Assembly: GCA_036871055.1 (NCBI GenBank)
Contig: CP141893.1
Location: forward strand, 744,001 to 808,000
DNA from: Bisbaumannia sp015645095
GTDB lineage: Bacteria > Pseudomonadota > Gammaproteobacteria > Pseudomonadales > Halomonadaceae
DNA: 64,000 bases
Reading direction: 5' to 3'
The notes beneath the pieces were generated by a model, which did not search any database, was not told the DNA's origin, and saw only the letters and a program-made list of their open reading frames with translations. This document shows positions 16,528 to 24,787 of the stretch, one piece after another. Position 1 is the stretch's first letter, and each line of letters opens with the position of its first letter. A program made the position numbers and the translations under genes.

Positions 16528-17517
16528 ATGCCGGGACCTATGCAACGCCTGCTGAGCGTCGCCCTGCTGTTGCTGCCGATAAGCGCCTGGGCCCTGGAGC
16601 CCGAGACTCAGGCCGCCAAAGACGAGGGGATGCGGCTCTATAATATCGGGCACTCCACGGCGGCCATGCCCTATCTTCGGCAAGCCGCGGAAGCGGGCGA
16701 TGTGGAGGCCATGTACTACATGGGAGAGGCGGAGCGGCGACAGCAGATGATGGGGCTGACCCGGGCAGCCATGGAGTGGTATTTAAAAGCCGCAGCGGAA
16801 GGCGATGCATACTCCATGCTGCAGCTGTTTCGAGGCGGTGCCTGCACCGCCGGCGATCGTTGCCCCGAGGGCTTCGAGGACTGGCACCATGCCGCCCTGG
16901 CCATTGCCCAGCCCCAGGCCGAGGCCGGCGATCCCAATGCCATGCTGGCGATGTACCATATCCAGCGCATGTTCGAGGCATCGCGCCAGGCCGGCGAATG
17001 GCTGGAGCGCGCCGCCGAGGCCGGTCAGCCCGAGGCCCAGACCCTCCTGGGGCGGCAGATCCTTAGCGGACGCGGCTGGTATTTGACCAATGGTCGCCGG
17101 CTTGGCGCCGCCGAGGAATGGTTCCGCCAAGCGGCGGAGCAGGGCTATGTGCCGGCGATGAACCGGTTATCAGAGGCGTTAACAAACCTTGGCAACCATG
17201 AGTCTGCCTGGCAATGGCTGATGCGTGCATCCGAAGGCGGCCATATCAATGGGCGCTTGGGCCAAGGATGGTGTTACTTAAACTCTGATGAGTGGGGTGA
17301 TGAAAGGTGTCAATTGGCTCAGGATGTAGTGAAGGGATGGGCCATACTTTATGCCATAAAACAAGAGACAGGTAATCGATCGGCTCGGAGCATTATGAAT
17401 TGGAATGTGGATAATATTTCGGCGGAGCAACGTAGAGAAGCCGAAGCCTTGGCAGAGCGCGAATGGATCGGCCGTGAGCCGCCGCTTTCCAACTTCCCGC
17501 CGCGCTTTGGCTACTGA
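16528..17517 (+). CDS. Sel1/TPR-repeat secreted protein, array copy 7
   Basis: 329 residues, signal peptide variant MPGPMQRLLSVALLLLP. N-module of copy 1 type (AMPYLRQ, RRQQMMG); the core and the C-module (MNRLSEALTNLGNHESAW) are the same as in split copy 6. The C-module has two extra residues in GWCYLNSDEWGDERC, which explains the greater length. As the intact twin of copy 6 it may preserve the specificity lost by the IS insertion. Confidence 0.86.
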   Translation: MPGPMQRLLSVALLLLPISAWALEPETQAAKDEGMRLYNIGHSTAAMPYLRQAAEAGDVEAMYYMGEAERRQQMMGLTRAAMEWYLKAAAEGDAYSMLQLFRGGACTAGDRCPEGFEDWHHAALAIAQPQAEAGDPNAMLAMYHIQRMFEASRQAGEWLERAAEAGQPEAQTLLGRQILSGRGWYLTNGRRLGAAEEWFRQAAEQGYVPAMNRLSEALTNLGNHESAWQWLMRASEGGHINGRLGQGWCYLNSDEWGDERCQLAQDVVKGWAILYAIKQETGNRSARSIMNWNVDNISAEQRREAEALAEREWIGREPPLSNFPPRFGY

Positions 17518-17523
17518 TCGATT

Positions 17524-18507
17524 ATGCCGGGACCTATGCAACGCCTGCTGAGCGTCGCCCTGCTGTTGCTGCCGATAAGCGCCTGGGCCCTGGAGCCCGA
17601 GACTCAGGCCGCCAAAGACGAGGGGATGCGGCTCTATAATATCGGGCACTCCACGGCGGCCATGCCCTATCTTCGGCAAGCCGCGGAAGCGGGCGATGTG
17701 GAGGCCATGTACTACATGGGAGAGGCGGAGCGGCGACAGCAGATGATGGGGCTGACCCGGGCAGCCATGGAGTGGTATTTAAAAGCCGCAGCGGAAGGCG
17801 ATGCATACTCCATGCTGCAGCTGTTTCGAGGCGGTGCCTGCACCGCCGGCGATCGTTGCCCCGAGGGCTTCGAGGACTGGCACCATGCCGCCCTGGCCAT
17901 TGCCCAGCCCCAGGCCGAGGCCGGCGATCCCGATGCCATGCTAGCGATGTACCATATCCAGCGCATGTTCGAGGCATCGCGCCGGGCCGGCGAATGGCTG
18001 GAGCGCGCCGCCGAGGCCGGTCAGCCCGAGGCCCAGACCCTTCTGGGGCGGCAGATCCTTAGCGGACGCGGCTGGTATTTGACCAATGGTCGCCGGGTGA
18101 GCGCAGCGGAGGAATGGCTCCGCCAAGCGGCAGAGCAGGGCTATGTGCCCGGGATGGTAGCTCTAACCGCCGTTCTGGAGAGAGAAGGACAATATTCCGA
18201 GCTATGGTCTTGGGGAAAGCGTGCTTCATTGCTTGGATCTCGAGTTTCCAGGGTGGTCCATGGAGAATGCCTGATCGTCCCGGAGAGGGAAGAGTATTGC
18301 AGAGAAGAGGCGGATCCTATTCAAGGCTGGGCAATTCTTTATGCTGTCGTGGAAGAAACTAGTGACAATACGGCAAAGTACATACTAGAACAGCTGCATT
18401 CCCAACTTTCACGGGAAGAGCAAGAGGAAGCCGAAGCCTTGGCAGAGCGCGAATGGATCGGCCGTGAGCCGCCGCTTTCCAACTTCCCGCCGCGCTTTGG
18501 CTACTGA
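17524..18507 (+). CDS. Sel1/TPR-repeat secreted protein, array copy 8
   Basis: 327 residues. The first 200 residues are near-identical to copy 7, then RRVSAAEEW replaces RRLGAAEEW and a C-module unique to this copy follows (MVALTAVLEREGQYSELWSWGKRA; HGECLIVPEREEYC). The unique module is markedly richer in A+T than the shared core. The tail AEALAEREWIGREPPLSNF matches copy 7. Confidence 0.86.
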   Translation: MPGPMQRLLSVALLLLPISAWALEPETQAAKDEGMRLYNIGHSTAAMPYLRQAAEAGDVEAMYYMGEAERRQQMMGLTRAAMEWYLKAAAEGDAYSMLQLFRGGACTAGDRCPEGFEDWHHAALAIAQPQAEAGDPDAMLAMYHIQRMFEASRRAGEWLERAAEAGQPEAQTLLGRQILSGRGWYLTNGRRVSAAEEWLRQAAEQGYVPGMVALTAVLEREGQYSELWSWGKRASLLGSRVSRVVHGECLIVPEREEYCREEADPIQGWAILYAVVEETSDNTAKYILEQLHSQLSREEQEEAEALAEREWIGREPPLSNFPPRFGY

Positions 18508-18513
18508 TCGATT

Positions 18514-19497
18514 ATGCCGGGACCTATGCAACGCCTGCTGAGCGTCGCCCTGCTGTTGCTGCCGATAAGCGCCTGGGCCCTGGAGCCCGAGACTCAGGCC
18601 GCCAAAGACGAGGGGATGCGGCTCTATAATATCGGGCACTCCACGGCGGCCATGCCCTATCTTCGGCAAGCCGCGGAAGCGGGCGATGTGGATGCCATGT
18701 ACTACATGGGAGAGGCGGAGCGGCGACAGCAGATGATGGGGCTGACCCGGGCAGCCATGGAGTGGTATTTAAAAGCCGCAGCGGAAGGCGATGCATACTC
18801 CATGCTGCAGCTGTTTCGAGGCGGTGCCTGCACCGCCGGCGACCGTTGCCCCGAGGGCTTCGAGGACTGGCACCATGCCGCCCTGGCCATTACCCAGCCC
18901 CAGGCCGAGGCCGGCGATCCCGATGCCATGCTGGCGATGTACCATATCCAGCGCATGTTCGAGGCATCGCGCCGGGCCGGCGAATGGCTGGAGCGCGCCG
19001 CCGAGGCCGGTCAGCCCGAGGCCCAGGCCCTCCTGGGGCGGCAGATCCTTAGCGGACGCGGCTGGTATCTGACCAATGGTCGCCGGGTGAGCGCCGCCGA
19101 GGAATGGTTCCGCCAAGCGGCGGAGCAGGGCTATGTGCCTGGGATGAGTGGTGTTGCTTCTGCACTCATTGCTCAAGAGCGCTATGACGAAGCCTGGGAA
19201 TGGATGCAAGCCGCATCACAGGCCGGGCATATGGATAGACGGTTTGGTGTGGGATGGTGTTACCTTGACCCCACATGGAGTGATAGATGCCAAAATGAGC
19301 AAGATAAAGTCAAAGGTTGGGCTATCTTGCATGCTATGGCTTTGGAAACAAGTAACCAGTCAGCAATAGGCAATATGCGGCGAAACCGCGACCTTCTTAC
19401 TGATGAAGAGGTAATTGAAGCTGAGGCCTTGGCAGAAGAAGAATGGATCGGCCGTGAGCCGCCGCTTTCCAACTTTCCCCCGCGCTTTGGTTACTGA
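18514..19497 (+). CDS. Sel1/TPR-repeat secreted protein, array copy 9
   Basis: 327 residues. N-module of copy 1 type with a single change (GDVDAMYYMGE). Core with RRVSAAEEWF, then the C-module MSGVASALIAQERYDEAWEW identical to copy 3. The end of this gene, its TCCATC spacer and the start of copy 10 repeat the arrangement at the copy 3/copy 4 junction, which points to unequal crossing-over between these two places. Confidence 0.86.
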   Translation: MPGPMQRLLSVALLLLPISAWALEPETQAAKDEGMRLYNIGHSTAAMPYLRQAAEAGDVDAMYYMGEAERRQQMMGLTRAAMEWYLKAAAEGDAYSMLQLFRGGACTAGDRCPEGFEDWHHAALAITQPQAEAGDPDAMLAMYHIQRMFEASRRAGEWLERAAEAGQPEAQALLGRQILSGRGWYLTNGRRVSAAEEWFRQAAEQGYVPGMSGVASALIAQERYDEAWEWMQAASQAGHMDRRFGVGWCYLDPTWSDRCQNEQDKVKGWAILHAMALETSNQSAIGNMRRNRDLLTDEEVIEAEALAEEEWIGREPPLSNFPPRFGY

Positions 19498-19503
19498 TCC
19501 ATC

Positions 19504-20481
19504 ATGTTAGCGCCTATGCCACGCTTGCTGATCATCGCCCTGCTGGTGCTGCCGATAAGCGCCTGGGCCCTGGAGCCCGAGGTGCAGGCCGCCAAGAACG
19601 AGGGGATGCGGCTATGGGGCATTTCCGAGTGGATCGAGATGCAGTCCTATCTGGAACCCGCCGCTGAAGCGGGCGATGTGGAGGCCATGTACTACCTGGG
19701 GGAGGCAACACGCCTGTTGGATCGCGGTCTGTCTCTAAGGGCCATGGCGTGGTATCTGCAAGCCGCCGAACAGGGCGACCCTTATGCCATGCTGCGGCTC
19801 TTCCAGGGCGGCGCCTGCACCGCCGGCGATAGATGCCCCGAGGGTTTCGAGGACTGGCACCATGCCGCCCTGGCCATCACCCAGCCCCAGGCCGAGGCCG
19901 GCGATCCCGATGCCATGCTGGCGATGTACCATATCCAGCGCATGTTCGAGGCATCGCGCCGGGCCGGCGAATGGCTGGAGCGTGCCGCCGAGGCCGGTCA
20001 GCCCGAGGCCCAGACCCTCCTGGGGCGGCAGATCCTTAACGGACGCGGCTGGTATCTGACCAATAGCCGCCGGCTTGGCGCCGCGGAGGAATGGCTCCGC
20101 CAAGCGGCGGAGCAGGGCTATGTGCCGGCGATGCATCAGCTATCGGAAACTCTAAGCCATCAATATCAATATGACGAGGCTTGGGAGTGGATCAGTCAAG
20201 CTTCTGAGGGAGGTCATCTTGATGCTCGTTTATGGGTTGCATTCTGTCACTTGGACCCTAGCTACGACCCTATGTGTGACTCCGATAGAGATATTTCAGT
20301 AGGGTGGGGGATAGCGTTAGCTGTACTGGAGGAGACAGGTAATGAAACGGCCGAGTGGGTCCTTGAAGAGAATTCAGGTGTTCTTATGGAAAATAAACGG
20401 GAAGAGGCAGAAGCTCTAGCGAGAGACTGGGCATACCGTACTCCCCCACTTTCCAATTTCCCCCCGCGCTTTGGCTACTGA
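19504..20481 (+). CDS. Sel1/TPR-repeat secreted protein, array copy 10
   Basis: 325 residues. N-module as in copy 3 (EWIEMQSYLEP). The C-module MHQLSETLSHQYQYDEAWEW is unique to this copy and more distant from the others; even the tail differs (ARDWAYRTPPLSNF in place of EEWIGREPPLSNF) before returning to PPRFGY. It is the last intact gene of the array. Confidence 0.86.
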   Translation: MLAPMPRLLIIALLVLPISAWALEPEVQAAKNEGMRLWGISEWIEMQSYLEPAAEAGDVEAMYYLGEATRLLDRGLSLRAMAWYLQAAEQGDPYAMLRLFQGGACTAGDRCPEGFEDWHHAALAITQPQAEAGDPDAMLAMYHIQRMFEASRRAGEWLERAAEAGQPEAQTLLGRQILNGRGWYLTNSRRLGAAEEWLRQAAEQGYVPAMHQLSETLSHQYQYDEAWEWISQASEGGHLDARLWVAFCHLDPSYDPMCDSDRDISVGWGIALAVLEETGNETAEWVLEENSGVLMENKREEAEALARDWAYRTPPLSNFPPRFGY

Positions 20482-20487
20482 TCGATT

Positions 20488-20739
20488 ATGCCGGGACCTA
20501 TGCAACGCCTGCTGCTCATCGTCCTGCTGGTGCTTCCGATAAGCGCCTTGGCCCTGGAGCTCGAGACCCAGGCCGCCAAGAACGAGGGGATGCGGCTCTA
20601 TAATATCGGACATTCCACGGCGGCCATGCCCTATCTTCGGCAAGCCGCGGAAGTGGGCGATGTCGAGGCCATGTACTACATGGGAGAGGCGGAACGGCGA
20701 CAGCAGATGATGGGTCTGACCCGGGCAGCCATGGAGTGA
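20488..20739 (+). pseudogene. Sel1/TPR-repeat protein, array copy 11, truncated after 83 codons
   Basis: Starts like the other copies (MPGPMQRLLLIVLLVLPISALA, N-module AMPYLRQAAEVGDVEAMYYMGEA) but similarity ends abruptly at GCCATGGAGTG; the next bases, AAGTGGTCCAATTGGAGCGG, create a stop. The core, C-module and tail are missing. The abrupt loss marks a deletion or recombination boundary at the end of the island; the following ACACCCC-type sequence resembles some insertion sequence ends, but I cannot assign it. Confidence 0.8.
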
Positions 20740-20771
20740 AGTGGTCCAATTGGAGCGGACACCCCGATAAG

Positions 20772-22973
20772 CTATTTATCCGGAGCCTGCTTTAGCAGTC
20801 TGAGGCCGTTGGCCACCACCAGCAGGCTGGCGCCCATATCGGCGAAGACCGCTATCCACAGGGTGGCGTGGCCGCTGAAGGCGAGCCCCAGGAAGAGCAC
20901 CTTGATGGCGATGGCGAAGGTAATGTTCTGGATCAGCACCCGCCGGGTGGCCCGGGAGAGGGTGACGAAGCGCGGCAGCTTGCGTGGGTCGTCGTCCATC
21001 AGCGCCACATCGGCGGTCTCGATGGCGGCGTCGCTGCCGGCGCCGCCCATGGCGAAGCCGATATCGGCCCGGGCCAGGGCCGGGGCGTCGTTGATACCGT
21101 CGCCGACCATGCCGATGCTGGCCTGACTCGCCTTCGCCTCGATCAGGCGCAGCTTGTCCTCCGGGAGCAGCTCCCCCCGGGCCTCGTCGATGCCGGCCTC
21201 GGCGGCGATGGCGGCCACGCTGTGGCGGTTGTCGCCGGAGAGCATCAGGGTCTGGATGCCCAATCGGTGCAGGGCGGCGATCGCCTCGCGGCTGCCGGCC
21301 TTGAGGGGATCGCTGACGGCGAACAGTGCCAGGGGACGGTCGGCCTCGCCGAGGATCACCGGGCTCTGCCCCCGGGCCTCCAGGGGCGCCAGGCGCGCCT
21401 CCAGGAGACTCGCCTCCACGCCATGCTCCGCCGCCAGGCGACGATTGCCGAGCCAGAGTCGGCGCTCGCCGAGGCATGCCTCCACGCCCAGGCCGGGGCG
21501 TTCGGTGATGGCGTCCGGCATGTCGGCCGGCCCGTTGGATGGCTCTTTGGATAGCTCCCCGGATAACTCTTTGGATAGTGCCTCGGCCAGGGCCCGGGAG
21601 ACCGGGTGATTGGAGCGGCCGGCCAGGGCGAGGGCCAACGGCGCGTGGACCTGGCCCGAGCCGTGTGTGTCCCAGGCCTGCCAGTGGTGCAGTCTAGGCT
21701 TGCCCTCGGTCAGGGTGCCGGTCTTGTCGAAGGCCAGCCAGGCCAGGCGATGGCCCTGCTCCAGGAAGTGCCCCCCCTTGATCAGGATGCCGGCCCGGGC
21801 CGCCGCGGCCAGGCCGCTGACGATGGTCACCGGGGTGGAGATCACCAGGGCGCAGGGGCAGGCGATCACCAGCAGCACCAGGGCCCGGTAGAGGCCCTCC
21901 GTCCAGGCGCCGCCGAACAGTGGCCAGGCCAGGGCGGTGACGATGGCCAGGGCGAATACCAGGGGGGTATAGACGGCGGCGAAGCGATCCACCAGGCGCT
22001 GGGTGGGGGCGCGGCTGGCCTGGGCCTCCTCCACCGCATGGATGATCCGCGCCAGGGTGGTGTCGTCGGCCCCGCGGGTGGTGCGGTAGTCGAACTCCCC
22101 CTGCTGGTTGATGGTGCCGGCGAAGACGACATCCCCTGGGCCCTTGTCCCGGGGTAGCCCCTCGCCGGTGATGGGCGACTCGTCCAGGGCGCTGCGGCCG
22201 CTGAGGATCTCGCCATCGAGGGGCACCCGCTCGCCGGGGCGCACCCGCACCCGGCTGCCGATGGGCACCGCCTCGGCGGCCACCTCCCGCCAGTCGCCGT
22301 CGTCCTGGCGCTGGCGGGCCGTGGCGGGGGCCAGGTCGAGCAGGCCGCGGATGGCGTCCCGGGCGCGGCCCAGGGAGCGCGCCTCGATGCGCTCGGCCAG
22401 GGTGAAGAGCACCAGCACCATGGCCGCCTCCGCCCATTGGCCGATCAGCAGGGCCCCGGTCACCGCCACGCTCATCAGCGCGTGGATATTCAGGCTGCGG
22501 TGGCGCAGGGCGATCCAGCCCTTCTTCCAGGTGGCCAGCCCGGCCAGGCCGATGGCGGCCAGGGCCAGCAGGGGCGGCGCCCAGCCAAGGGCCGGGGCGA
22601 ACCAGTGCAGCAACTCCGCGGTCAGCGCCAGGCCGGCGGCCAGGCCCAGCCGGCCCCAGCCCTCGGCGGGTGGCGAGGGCGGTGCCTCCGTGGTCGCATC
22701 CTCCAGTGGTTCGGCACTCATGCCGGTGGCGGCGATCCGTGATTGGATGCTGGCCTCGTCGGCGCCGTCGTGGGCGACGGTCAGCACCCGGCGGATCAGG
22801 TCGAAGCGCAGCGCCAGGATGCCTGGTTCGTCGGCCAGGGCGCGGCGCAGCAGCGCCTCCTCGGTGGGACAGTCCATGGCGGCGATATGCAGGCGCAGGG
22901 TCCGATCATCGTCGGGCAGCGGCGTCATGTCGGTGGTCGCCGTGGGGCGGCCGCCGCAGCAGGAGGTGGTCAT
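20772..22973 (-). CDS. Heavy-metal translocating P1B-type ATPase (Zn2+/Cd2+/Pb2+ exporter)
   Basis: A 733-residue metal exporter of the inner membrane, ZntA/CadA type. From the N-terminus: MTTSCCGG with vicinal cysteines; a metal-binding domain AAMDCPTEEALLRRAL near residue 40; the membrane metal site CPC in LVIACPCALVISTP near 380; the phosphorylation motif DKTGTLTEGKP near 420; and the hinge MVGDGINDAPALARADIGFAMG near 640. MDCPTEE and CPC fit zinc, cadmium or lead rather than copper. The start at 22973 is preferred over an ATG at 23018, which would lie inside the operator. It is divergent from a CadR-like regulator and has a MerR-type promoter. Confidence 0.94.
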   Translation of the reverse strand: MTTSCCGGRPTATTDMTPLPDDDRTLRLHIAAMDCPTEEALLRRALADEPGILALRFDLIRRVLTVAHDGADEASIQSRIAATGMSAEPLEDATTEAPPSPPAEGWGRLGLAAGLALTAELLHWFAPALGWAPPLLALAAIGLAGLATWKKGWIALRHRSLNIHALMSVAVTGALLIGQWAEAAMVLVLFTLAERIEARSLGRARDAIRGLLDLAPATARQRQDDGDWREVAAEAVPIGSRVRVRPGERVPLDGEILSGRSALDESPITGEGLPRDKGPGDVVFAGTINQQGEFDYRTTRGADDTTLARIIHAVEEAQASRAPTQRLVDRFAAVYTPLVFALAIVTALAWPLFGGAWTEGLYRALVLLVIACPCALVISTPVTIVSGLAAAARAGILIKGGHFLEQGHRLAWLAFDKTGTLTEGKPRLHHWQAWDTHGSGQVHAPLALALAGRSNHPVSRALAEALSKELSGELSKEPSNGPADMPDAITERPGLGVEACLGERRLWLGNRRLAAEHGVEASLLEARLAPLEARGQSPVILGEADRPLALFAVSDPLKAGSREAIAALHRLGIQTLMLSGDNRHSVAAIAAEAGIDEARGELLPEDKLRLIEAKASQASIGMVGDGINDAPALARADIGFAMGGAGSDAAIETADVALMDDDPRKLPRFVTLSRATRRVLIQNITFAIAIKVLFLGLAFSGHATLWIAVFADMGASLLVVANGLRLLKQAPDK

Positions 22974-23009
22974 CCGTATGACTCCCTGGTGAGCTTGGGG
23001 TAGGCTCGA

Positions 23010-23040
23010 AGTACACACCCTGTAGCCACTACAGGGTCAA
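23010..23040 (-). promoter_or_regulatory. MerR-type promoter/operator for the metal ATPase gene
   Basis: On the minus strand a -35 element TTGACC (23035-23040) and a -10 element TGTACT (23010-23015) are 19 bases apart, the long spacer typical of MerR-activated promoters. The dyad ACCCTGTAG / CTACAGGGT (23017-23025 and 23029-23037) fills the spacer. It closely resembles known CadR/PbrR/ZntR operators. Confidence 0.85.
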
Positions 23041-23081
23041 GGGGAGAGGGAAGCCCGGGGGATACACCGAGGAGGACGAGG

Positions 23082-23534
23082 ATGCGTATCGGAGAACTGG
23101 CCCGCCAGAGCGGCTGCGGCGTGGAGACCATTCGCTACTACGAGCGGGAGGGACTCCTGCCGGCCCCCGCCCGCAGCGCCGCCAACTACCGCCAGTACGG
23201 CGAGCGCCACGCCGAGCGGCTGGCCTTTATTCGCCACTGCCGTGCCCTGGATATGACCCTGGAGGAGATTCGCACCCTGCTGGCCTACCACGACCACCCG
23301 GAGCGACCCTGCCACGAGGTCAATGGGCTGATCGACGCCCACCTGGCCCATGTGGCGGCGCGAATTCGCCAGCTCCAGGCCCTGGAAACGGCCCTGGTGA
23401 CCCTGCGGGCACGCTGCAACGGCGAGTCCGAGGCCGAAGCCTGCGGCATCCTTCGCGAGCTCTCCCGGCCCCTGGGCGAGGATGAGCTACCCGACCCGGG
23501 GGAGGGCGCCCATCTGCCCGGTGCCCACGGCTAA
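23082..23534 (+). CDS. cadR: CadR-like Cd(II)/Pb(II)-responsive MerR family regulator
   Basis: A 150-residue MerR family activator. The winged helix is MRIGELARQSGCGVETIRYYEREGLL (shown here in part: RIGELARQSGCGVETIRYY), the dimer helix follows, and the metal-binding cysteines are in RPCHEVN near residue 76 and RCNGESEAEACG near 112-120, the C-x(6-8)-C loop pattern of CadR/PbrR proteins. AGGAGG precedes the start by 8 bases. It lies back to back with the exporter it should control, with the operator between them. Cadmium versus lead preference cannot be fixed from sequence alone. Confidence 0.9.
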   Translation: MRIGELARQSGCGVETIRYYEREGLLPAPARSAANYRQYGERHAERLAFIRHCRALDMTLEEIRTLLAYHDHPERPCHEVNGLIDAHLAHVAARIRQLQALETALVTLRARCNGESEAEACGILRELSRPLGEDELPDPGEGAHLPGAHG

Positions 23535-23577
23535 CGAGACAGCGCCTGATGGGCCGAAGCGCCGGACGCGGCGTCGC

Positions 23578-24723
23578 TCAGTCGCGGCGGTGAATCCGCC
23601 GGCCCAGGGCCCACACCTCATCGAGGCGCCAGCGGGTCTCGTCGAGCACCAGCAGGTCCGCATCCCGGCCCGCTTCCAGGCGCCCCTTGTGCGTGAGGCC
23701 CAGGGCCGCGGCGGCATGCTGGCTGGCCATGGCGATGGCCAGCTCCGGGGCGATGCCATGCCCCTCGATGCACTCGCCCAGGGTCTCGAAAAGGCTGCCC
23801 AGGCGGCCCGGTTCCAGGCCCAGGAAGCGGCCCTGGGCATCGAAGCGCGGCAGGGAGGCATTGGCATCCGAGGAGAGGCTGAGCCGGGAGGGCTCGATCC
23901 GCGCCTCCAGGGCCCGAGCCACGGCGGCAGCGGCGGGGATTTCGCCATCGGCGAGCAGTTCCGGTGTGGTGCTGGTGGTGAAGTCGATGCGGCCCCCCTC
24001 CCGGGCGAAGCGCAGGCCATCCTCGAAGAGTGCCTCGGTGCGGTTGATATGGGTGGGGTAGAACTGGGCCAGGGGCAGGGCGCTCTCCCGGGCCACCGCC
24101 CGCAGCGGTTCCAGGTGCGTCTCGGCGTCCCCGGTATGGATAAAGACGATGCCCGCCTTGCCGGCCAGCAGGCCGGCGGTGCGGGCTTCGGCGGTGAGGC
24201 GGATCAGCTCCGCCGTGGAGGGCTGGGAGCCGCGGTGGTCGCTGATCGCCACCTCGCCGACGCCGAGCACTTCCGGCACGAAGAGGATGTCTTCGCGCAG
24301 GGTGCCGGTGAGGGTGGCCGGCGGCAGCTGGTAGGAGCCGGTGTAACAGTAGGCGCTGAGGCCGCCGGCGCTCAGTTCCCGGGCCTTGCCCAGCAGGTTG
24401 GCGGGGGTGCGGGTCACCGCGTCGGTGCCGAGGGCACCGACCAGGGTGGTAACCCCGGAGGCATGGGCCTCGGCCAGGCTCAGCTCCGGGGTGCGCTGGC
24501 CGAAGCCGCCTTCGCCGCCGCCGCCGATGAAGTGCACCAGGGGATCCACCAGGCCGGGAATCACCCGACGCCCTTGCAGGTCGATCACCGTGATCGCCGG
24601 GCCGCTGGCCAGGGGCGTCCCCATGGGGGCGATGGCGGCGATGCGCCGGTCGCTGATCAGCAGTTGGCAGAGTCCCAGCGGCTCGGGGGCGAAGAGCCGG
24701 GCATGGGTCAGTAGGGTCAGCAT
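23578..24723 (-). CDS. IadA-like beta-aspartyl (isoaspartyl) dipeptidase family protein with altered metal site
   Basis: A 381-residue amidohydrolase. IadA enzymes cleave beta-aspartyl dipeptides formed by protein ageing. The family glycine loop is present as HFIGGGGEGGFGQRTPE, with later motifs AISDHRGSQP, IFIHTGD-like VFIHTGD, PTHINRTEALFEDG and LSSDANASLP, covering three His/Asp ligands. However, the position before it reads DPLVHF where E. coli IadA has DQHVHL, so the first His of the HxH pair is Leu; and GVGEVAISDHR has Glu where the carboxylated Lys is expected. Start 24723 is chosen over 24735 because GGAAG precedes it. It follows an ABC binding protein gene and may act on a transported peptide; activity is uncertain. 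Confidence 0.8.
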   Translation of the reverse strand: MLTLLTHARLFAPEPLGLCQLLISDRRIAAIAPMGTPLASGPAITVIDLQGRRVIPGLVDPLVHFIGGGGEGGFGQRTPELSLAEAHASGVTTLVGALGTDAVTRTPANLLGKARELSAGGLSAYCYTGSYQLPPATLTGTLREDILFVPEVLGVGEVAISDHRGSQPSTAELIRLTAEARTAGLLAGKAGIVFIHTGDAETHLEPLRAVARESALPLAQFYPTHINRTEALFEDGLRFAREGGRIDFTTSTTPELLADGEIPAAAAVARALEARIEPSRLSLSSDANASLPRFDAQGRFLGLEPGRLGSLFETLGECIEGHGIAPELAIAMASQHAAAALGLTHKGRLEAGRDADLLVLDETRWRLDEVWALGRRIHRRD

Positions 24724-24743
24724 GGTCACTTCCATGGTTGCAC

Positions 24744-24771
24744 GATGACGCCGGCCTCGGCCGGCGTCATC
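24744..24771 (-). terminator. Hairpin after the second binding-protein gene
   Basis: GATGACGCCGG pairs with CCGGCGTCATC across 6 bases. It lies between the stop of the binding-protein gene and the start of the IadA-like gene; there is no strong T-run. Confidence 0.5.
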
Positions 24772-24787
24772 GGGGTGGGCGGTGGGC

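Noticed and set aside
9481..20739. Regular direct repeats that might be taken for a CRISPR or satellite array
   Set aside because: The repeat unit is about 990 bases and codes for whole proteins; there are no short repeats with unique spacers and no cas genes.
23538..23577. A terminator between cadR and the IadA-like gene
   Set aside because: The 43-base gap shows no convincing stem or T-run.
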